A stretch of DNA of 64,000 bases from Hydnum rufescens UP504 (taxonomy: Eukaryota > Basidiomycota > Agaricomycetes > Cantharellales > Hydnaceae). The first letter of the stretch is position 1. Each line of letters begins with the position of its first letter. A model generated the notes under the pieces. It made no database searches, had not been told where the DNA came from, and was given only the letters and a program-made list of their open reading frames with translations. The stretch lies in contig MU129067.1 in assembly GCA_014904985.1 (NCBI GenBank), forward strand, positions 64,401 to 128,400, given 5' to 3'. Of the stretch, positions 57,430 to 64,000 are shown one piece after another. A program made the translations under genes and the position numbers.

Positions 57430-58863
57430 TCAGAGGTCATATTGTATATCACAAATGTGTCTAGTATAGTAAAGGACTGCTCGATCGTCAGGTATGATTG
57501 TCAGAAAGGACTCGTCCATTTCACGGAGGGATGATGCAAGCTGGGATATCACAGGAGCAATATGACGATGGAGAGTGAAGGCTGAGGATGGCATATCTAG
57601 TTGATGGTGTTGTTGTATGATATCAGCTGCCTGGATAAAAATGCAAGGTAGTCTGTCAGTCTGTGATACATGATGATATGCCGAAGGATAGAGAAGGCGG
57701 TCACACCAGTTAGCAATGCATTCCTCATTGCAAGCTAACTTGGTGTCATGATTATCAAGTATTTTGGATCTTGTTTCAAGGTCAGCTTCTTGTTGATGTA
57801 GAGTGGATGAAAGAAGTGCAAGAGGTGGCGTGAGAGAATCAATTTGCATATTATGATTGGTGACCATGCAACTTAATTGGTCAAGAAGGTCCACATGCTG
57901 CTTTACGTCCTCGTTACGCTTATCTTCATACTCTTGTCGAACATCATCTAATCACTGCGCAGCATTGTGCTCGCAATCCACAATTGCCTCCCTGTACGAT
58001 GGCCATGTGCGGTATGAGTTTGCATTTTTGCTGGGCCATGGGATACTGATTGGTCACTTATAAAAGTTGCAAGGAGTGCACGGAGGAAGTTTTGAGGAGT
58101 ATGATAAGTGGGATGAGAGGCAGGATGATGGGTGAGAAGAGTTTGTCGAGTTTGAAGTCTGTGAGTCGGTGGAGGAGTGGAATATATCGCGTAATTGCTG
58201 AGCAGCAGGGGACCTAGCCTGATTTGCAGTCTCTTCCTTGGGATTCCGATTCGAGTCAGCTTCCTGTTGCAATGCAAACAGATCTGATATAGTAGTACCC
58301 AGCATGAATGATCTGAGAGGGATCCGGGTCTGGGTGGATGTCAGAAGTCGTGAGTTGATGGCATGTCGAGCTTCAGCATCTACTGGTTGGTCTTCTACAT
58401 TCCTTTTTATATTTTGATCCTGTTTGATATCTTATTGGGATATAAGATAGTCGGGGCCCGATAAAATAGGCTGGATAGATTTGGTGTGTGGGTCAGGGAT
58501 CTGATGGTATAGCATGAGACATGGGTCAATCGTTAACTGGGTATTAAGGCCTACAGGTTGACTAGGTTTGGACTGTTCATCGTTATTGTACATTTTTACG
58601 ATTTGATGTGAAGACAGGTTGACTGAATCAGGCCAAAAGCTCTGGGAGATGTTAACAGTGTGCCAATCTGTAGATGCTGGGTTTTGTACCTTGTCTATCT
58701 TGTCTTTCTCCTTTGGTGAAGAGCTGAAGAAGGTATCATTGCCGAGCTTGAGTTCGGTTAGCTGCATAGGGGGTACAGGTGAGGGAGCAGGTGTTGGGAC
58801 ATATTGGAATGTATAATTGGAAGCCGAAGTCACAGAGAGGTCGAGTGCAGTGGAGTTGGACAT
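57430..58863 (-). CDS. hypothetical protein of the transposon island
   Basis: Three open blocks on the minus strand look like exons of one gene: 58432-58863 (MSNSTALDLSVTSASNYTFQ, then Pro/Ser-rich), 57948-58305 (LGTTISDLFALQQEADSNRN, Ser/Thr/His-rich), 57430-57894 (MDLLDQLSCMVTNHNMQIDS, helical with LLSSTLHQQEADLETRSKIL, end CDIQYDL). Splice joins are not certain. No domain is recognised. Composition (Gln/Ser/His-rich, helical end) resembles accessory proteins of fungal DNA transposons, but that is only an impression. Confidence 0.45.
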
Positions 58864-59018
58864 TGCAAGGGTACTGAGGAAATTCAGATGATGATTGGCT
58901 GATGCGAAGTCATCCAGATGATGGTTGGCTGGTATTTTTTGTTAGTGGTTGTTCATGCTTTTATACCTGTCGTCCTTACCCATGCCTGAGCCTGATGACT
59001 CATCTTTGTCATGGGATA

Positions 59019-59610
59019 TGTCAGGGCCATGCTGTGACAAGAGCACCAAACAAATATAAACACAGATAGCTCCGGCTAAGTCCGGGAGAATCTGGGCAAG
59101 AAGGAGATAATGAGGACAGGAGGAGATGGAGAGGCAATCCAGCAGCCCGGAGGGGACTAGGCGGAAATGGGCACAGTGGTCCTTAAGCTCATGGAGTCAA
59201 CTGGAAAGTACTTGGACCTGTAGTCCGGAGTAAAAGCAGAAATCCTGAGATTAACATTAAGGGAATAGATACAGTGAGGCTAACCTGTAGTCCAGAGTAA
59301 AAGTGGAAATCCTGAGAGACCAAAGCTGGGTCTCTGGATGTTGCCCCCAGACTACTTATACATAGTTCCTATACTATGGGGGATTGATCACTTAATGAGG
59401 AGGTGGTTACAGGGGGGCAGGCACAAGAGGGGGAGTGGGCAGGGGATGGGAAAGTGGAGGGAACAGGAACAGGGCCAGGGGTAAGTGTGGGAATCGGAAG
59501 TAAAGGAAATGAAGGGGAAATGAAATGGAGGTGGGGACAAATCGGAAACAAACTGGAAGTAAGACTGGAACCAAAACCGGAATTAACTGGGAAACAGACA
59601 AACTCTGACA
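59019..59610. mobile_element. solo LTR, 592 bp, with 5 bp target duplication
   Basis: Begins TGTCAGGGCCA and ends CTCTGACA (inverted TGTCAG...CTGACA), and is flanked by GGATA on both sides (59014-59018 and 59611-59615). It shares most of its length with the LTR at 60809: for example AGAGCACCAAACAAATATAA, GGCAATCCAGCAGCCCGGA, and AGTCCGGAGTAAAAGCAGAA. Repeated GTAGTCCGGAGTAA motifs occur inside. Confidence 0.88.
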
Positions 59611-59615
59611 GGATA

Positions 59616-60515
59616 GACGTCTTTAAGCAAGATAGCTAGCTGATGGAGTCATCTTTAGGTCGTCGTGCAAAGTGTTGTCTAGCAAGTGAAATAGATATGA
59701 GTGGACCGAGAGAAAGGTGATGAGAAAGCAATAAGTGGGTAATTTACATTACTTAAGTTATGAAGAAGCAAGAGGAGACAGTTGTTGACAGTTGTGACTA
59801 CCCGGGCATAGCGGAAAGAGGATGTGGGAGAGGGGACATTGATTTTACGCTGCGATGTTCCTTTTTAAAGGTGGTAGTGTCGATTTTTGTGGGTACGGCA
59901 CATTCCGCGACTCAATGCCTCATGGCCCCAGGGTGACAATCATGGGATTTTCTTAGTCCCACATCATTGGAGTGATCTTAGATTCGTATGGTTACCAATA
60001 ATTTTTGTGATGTGGCTTTAGTCAAAATATTTTCAGGGATTTCCTTTTTAAGACTTAAATTTCCATATCTAGACTTTCTTCAGATGACTCATAATAAGAT
60101 TCTGTGATTTGGGGTTCTTCTGTGTGACTTCCTAGAATTTCTTGAAGAATGTTCCATCACCTCCACTCCACTAATTTGTCCACCTCGGTCAGCCAGTTAT
60201 GACACCTACCTTAGGTCAAAAAATGAGGCATTTTTAATACCTAACTAGGTCCCAAGCAATATGGAACATAATTGGGTCCAACTCAGGGTCTTTGATACCC
60301 AGTGGCTTACAGTCTTTGGGCCCAACTGTGCCCAACTTGGGCCCATTTGTGGCTACCTTGGGCCCAACTTGGGGAACTTGCACACTTGAATGGCAGATCC
60401 TTAAACCTCACTAGAAACCTAACATTCATGTTGAAAACTTAGAACACTATTAACAATGACAAGAGCAATGTATTATGATAGGAATGGAATGATATGGACA
60501 TGAGTAGTCTTGTAT
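59616..60515. other. island sequence, no gene recognised
   Basis: Has short palindromic TTGGGCCCAA motifs near 60316, 60338 and 60357 and otherwise AT-rich sequence. No coding block supported. Confidence 0.35.
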
Positions 60516-63045
60516 CTACAAGAGCCCAGCACCATTTCCTGCCCAAGTAGCAAAGCTCATTTGAAGTGCGTCAAAGTCTGCAGCACTGAGATGAACCTGT
60601 GCACTGGGCAGTGAAAATGAGGCCTGTGAGGGTCCATTTGGGTGAGTGCTCATCATGTCAGGACCAGAGTTGGGAGTGGAAGATGATGATGCTGAGCTAT
60701 CCCTAAGAACTTGTATAGGTGGAGATGTAGACGTAGGGAAATTATCCAAGGGTGTCAAGGCCCCTGAGTTCATCGAATATGTTGGCATCCTACATAGTTG
60801 CACGACCCTGTCAGGGCCACGCTGTGACGAGAGCACCAAACAAATATAAACACAGATAATTCTGGCTAAGTCCGGTGTAAGTCCGGCTAAGTCTGAGAGA
60901 ATCCGGGCAGGAATGAGATAACGAAGATAGGAGGGGACGGAGAGGCAATCCAGCAGCCCGGAAGGGACTAGGCGGAAACGAGCACAGCGGTCCTTAAGCT
61001 CGCGGAGTCAACTGGAAAATACTCGGACCTGTAGTCCGGAGTAACAGCAGAAATCCTGAGATTATGTAATACGAATACGGAATACATGAAGGCTGACCTG
61101 TAGTCCGGAGTAACAGCGGAAATCCTGAGAGACCAAAGCTGGGGTCTCTGGACTTCGCTCTCGGACTACTTATACATGATGACTATACTACAGGGGAGTG
61201 ATCGCTAAACTGGAGGTGGTTACAAGGGGACAGGAACAGGAACAGGAACAGGAACAGGAACTCGGCCAGGGGGTGAACCGGAAGCAATGGGAAATGAAAG
61301 GGAAATGAAAAGGAAATGAAACCAAGATAGGGTTGGACCGGAGTCAAACTGGAATCAAGCCGGAAGCAAAGTGGACTTGGGCGAGGGAAATAAGTGGAGA
61401 ACCGGACTGGAGGTGGGCGGACGAGGACCGGAGTTGACCGGAGTAGACCGGAGTAGACCGGAGTAGACCGGAGTTGGGGGCGAACCCTGACAGACCCGGC
61501 TGTTGACCAAAGGTACTGTGGCTCCCACATGGCTTGATGCAGAAGTTGTTGCGAGAAAAGGTGGAGGGCTCTGGTTAGCCTGAGCACAGATGAGCAAGTT
61601 GGGAGAAAGAGGAGTTGGCGACTTGTCGAGTTCATCTGGAATTGTAGATGTCGATCTTCTTGGGAGTCGTAACTTCCTTCTCCTTCTCACTGGCCTCTCA
61701 TCCTCCTCTATGTCACTGTCATGCTCCCCAGCATCCTCAGCCGCATGACCAGGCCCAATTCCTGTAGAGTCCTGACTTCTACCCAATTCACTATACTTCT
61801 GTTTCCCCATTGTGCTCTCCACATTCTCCTCCCAGACTTCATCCAGAACTGGACTGTTGATTCCTTCTCCCCCCAGCATGGCACCCCAGACCAGTCATTC
61901 GAAGCTCTAGCACAATCTACACTCCCGATGGTATGCTGGACTTGCCCATGGTGATTGATCATGACTGGCAACATGGACTCATCAGAGTTGAGAGGAGACT
62001 CTGGGAGTTCTTCTAGGTGGATCCGATGATCTTCAGGATGAGTAAAGGCCTCGTACATCTTGTTCCAGTGGGACGTTCGGTACTTATCAGCTATCCAACT
62101 CCCTAAGAGTGGGAATTCATCCACAGTAGGAAGCCCCTCCAACTGAAGTCGATTAAGCCTCAACAACTTTGGTATCTCCATCCACTTCGTTACTTTGACC
62201 TTTGCTGGCATATAGGGGCCCAGGAGCTTGCACATTCTCTGTGCACAAGCAGCTTTCATATGGTGCATGTCTTGTGTTTCCATTATACGCCGCCGGTGTG
62301 ACTCTCCTTCTTCCAAAGCCTCAACCTCCTTCGACCATAGTTGCTGAGCAAGAATGTATTTGTAGACATCACCAATGTGCTGGGTGGGGTCAAAGTGAGA
62401 CTTGTACCACAATTCCATTTGGGGTGAGTTCATAGAGGAGGTATTCCAACTATGAGCAGCCAATGAAGATGCCATATCGGAGACCATCATGTAGAAGGTA
62501 TGGATGCTGGTGTTCAGCAAAGTTTTGCCATCCGCATTCCACCAGAGCTGTGTCTGTTCCATGAGCTTCGCCACATCCCCTCCTGATTCTCCTTTCTTCT
62601 TTCCTACCACAGTCTTCCTCCCACGAAGTTCAGACGTCAAATGCTCCGTCTCTGCTGCCCAGGCTTCAGTATCACTGCTGCCCATATCGTTTTTGAGTTT
62701 TGCATACAAGTTGTGCGCTTCTGACTTTGACACAAACTCATCTTTCTCTATGTTCCAGAGATCAGAATGAGAAATGAAGGGAAATTGTGACATCAAGATC
62801 ACGAACCTTTGAGAAGGTTGAGGTATGCATTCCAAGGATTCCGCGCTGTCAGCACTCACTTGTATTAAGCGACCATTTCCAATTCTCATCAAGTGTGTGA
62901 TGGTACAACCCAGGCACTGGGCACATTTCTTAACTTTCGTCTCTTCAAACTGGTGGAACATTTCTACAACTTCATCGATTTCGTCATTCCAGAATTTGCG
63001 CCTTTGACGTTGTATGTCTGCAGTATCATCTCCATCCTCCCATCT
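60516..63045 (-). pseudogene. unknown transposon-island gene split by a solo LTR
   Basis: A long minus-strand frame (61708 to about 63040; ATG at 62961, MFHQFEETKVKKCAQC) continues, after a one-base shift near 61860-61880, into a frame with acidic and basic blocks (DSDIEEDERPVRRRRKLRLP) that runs to 61493. There the solo LTR 60809-61492 interrupts it. On the far side the reading frame resumes in register (VVQLCRMPTYSMNSGALTPL) and ends with a stop at 60516. Recognisable textures: ELWYKSHFDPTQHIGDVYKY, LLGPYMPAKVKVTKWMEIPK, PTVDEFPLLGSWIADKYRTS. No family recognised; the product would be about 590-600 residues. Probably a cargo or accessory gene of the island. Confidence 0.6.
60809..61492. mobile_element. 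solo LTR, 684 bp, with 5 bp target duplication
   Basis: Begins TGTCAGGGCCA and ends ACCCTGACA, flanked by GACCC on both sides (60804-60808 and 61493-61497). Same family as the LTR at 59019. It is longer mainly because of (ACAGGA)n-type repeats near 61222-61258 and a 10 bp tandem GAGTAGACCG near 61430-61475. Confidence 0.9.
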
Positions 63046-63590
63046 TCATCACTTATGATCATCATCAGGCTGGTCAGTCACATAGGGACCTAATTTTATG
63101 TACCACTTTCAGGCAGAAAAATTGGTGGGGAGGCGGCGTAATAGGGGGGTCCCCCCCCCAAAACCTATAAGCGGGCCTAGAATCGATCCATTCCAATTTC
63201 AGACTCTCCTGTTGTGGGCCACCACACCGGGGCTTGATCTGTCAGCGCGAAAATCCAGGCAATTTGGGGGAATGTGCTAGAATAATAGTGATCGTCTTAT
63301 CGTAATATTATATAAAATCTCAGATTATTTGTTTACTATTTATAATTATTATTACTACTATTAATAATATTACATATTACACTATATACATATTACCCCC
63401 CCTGGGGTTCTGCCACCAACAGGGGCGGATGTTCAATGCGCGTTTTTATGCACCCGCATCTGCCATACCCATACCACCCCCGTCAGGGCTGTTCCCTTGG
63501 CACTCCCTCGAGGGAGTCGTTTTCGTTTTGTGGGGCGTTCTCGTTTATCATTTGCGGCATCTCATCGGGCGGGTTCTATTTGGGGAGTTC
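63046..63590. other. island sequence, no gene recognised
   Basis: Contains the G/C-run palindrome at 63144-63158, an AT-only stretch (63290-63390) and short open frames only. Confidence 0.4.
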
Positions 63591-63611
63591 GCGGGGGTTC
63601 TGCTTCAGGAC

Positions 63612-63739
63612 CTTAGAAATGAAGGGTATAATTTTCGATGAAACATTAGTAGAACAGTAAATGCAGCGCAAAAAGAGCAGCTTATGCTGCTCTTTTTGCA
63701 CCACAAAGACAAGAAGTGAAAATAAAAAAAAAACATTAC
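63612..63739 (-). repeat. hairpin-bearing intron unit, right end, inverted
   Basis: Read on the minus strand: donor GTAATG after GTGGGGTATACAAA, then TTTTTTTTTTATTTTC, GTGGTGCAAAAAGAGCAGC with a perfect 14 bp-arm hairpin (63668-63699, loop TTAT), branch-like TCTACTAATG and acceptor TTTCTAAG. It is clearly related to unit 2 at 48926-49036, including the preceding palindromic CCCACA...TGTGGGG exon end. Confidence 0.7.
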
Positions 63740-63899
63740 TTTGTATACCCCACACCCCACTGTGGGAGGGTGTGGTACTGGGCCGTATTACTCTGGGTCG
63801 TACATGATGGGTCCTCTCTGCTGCTCCGTTGTTCGGGCATGATTAAATGGGTTGCAGGGTGGGCTCGCGTTCGGTATTCATTGCAAGGGAAGTCAAGAC

Positions 63900-64000
63900 C
63901 TAAAGCGATTCAGAGTTTTAATTAGTTAAGAGTTAAACACCATGCAAAAAGAGCGCTTTGGCTGCTCTGTTTTGTGTGGCCGTGTAGCTACAGGGGGGAC
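63900..64000 (-). repeat. second hairpin-bearing intron unit, right end, inverted, cut by window edge
   Basis: Read on the minus strand: imperfect hairpin around AGAGCAGCCAAAGCGCTCTT, GTGTTTAAC, branch-like CTTAACTAATT and acceptor CGCTTTAG at 63900. The GTGTTTAACTCTTAACTAA part matches GTGTTTAACTTTTAACTTA of the left-end unit at 47840-47860. The 5' part lies at or past the window end. Confidence 0.6.

Noticed and set aside
59019..61492. One complete small LTR retrotransposon with two LTRs
   Set aside because: Each LTR has its own matching 5 bp target duplication, and the intervening DNA carries parts of an unrelated gene, so these are two solo LTRs.

Overview
This 64 kb window reads as nuclear DNA of a filamentous basidiomycete, most likely an agaricomycete. 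The genes are packed on both strands and cut by many 48-80 nt introns with clear GT(or GC)...CTRAY...AG signals. The encoded proteins are eukaryotic house-keeping and signalling proteins with fungal architectures, and the last quarter is a transposon island carrying a KDZ-type (Kyakuja-Dileera-Zisupton) transposase remnant, a family common in mushroom-forming fungi. Gene models below were spliced by hand; most were checked by adding exon lengths and phases.

Region 0.9-35.9 kb is gene-dense. In order: Spo22/Zip4-like meiosis protein (+), Vps72/YL1 chromatin remodelling subunit (-), PA-TM-RING ubiquitin ligase (+), an unnamed multi-pass membrane protein (-), a mitochondrial ribosomal protein of the L51/S25/CI-B8 fold (+), a CNNM/Mam3-type DUF21-CBS membrane protein (-), Rtf2 (+), a G-protein alpha subunit (-), a gene-poor 2.2 kb stretch, an F-box protein (-), Trm2 tRNA methyltransferase (-), Utp18 (+), TRAPP subunit Trs33 (-), Ubr1 N-recognin (+) and a short-chain dehydrogenase (+). 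Several pairs are divergent with only 56-115 bp between start codons. Region 36-47 kb holds a 0.95 kb inverted repeat, a PSP1-domain protein (-), Rgp1 (-) and a small secreted cysteine/proline-rich protein (+).

Region 47.8-64 kb is a mobile-element island. Its two ends carry, in opposite orientation, related exon-intron units in which each intron contains the same perfect hairpin built on a GAGCAG core. Inside lie a 511 bp MITE with 26 bp terminal inverted repeats, a decayed KDZ transposase, three solo LTRs (two with perfect 5 bp target duplications, one of which splits another gene), several tandem arrays and unassigned remnants.

The most unusual observations are gene-structural. The G-alpha gene only gives its conserved 360-residue product if a one-nucleotide exon (position 17250) is used. 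The CNNM gene needs a three-nucleotide exon (13979-13981). Four introns appear to be GC-AG. About nine conserved genes or gene parts are broken by single-base shifts while their neighbours are intact, a pattern that fits uncorrected long-read indels at least as well as real mutations.
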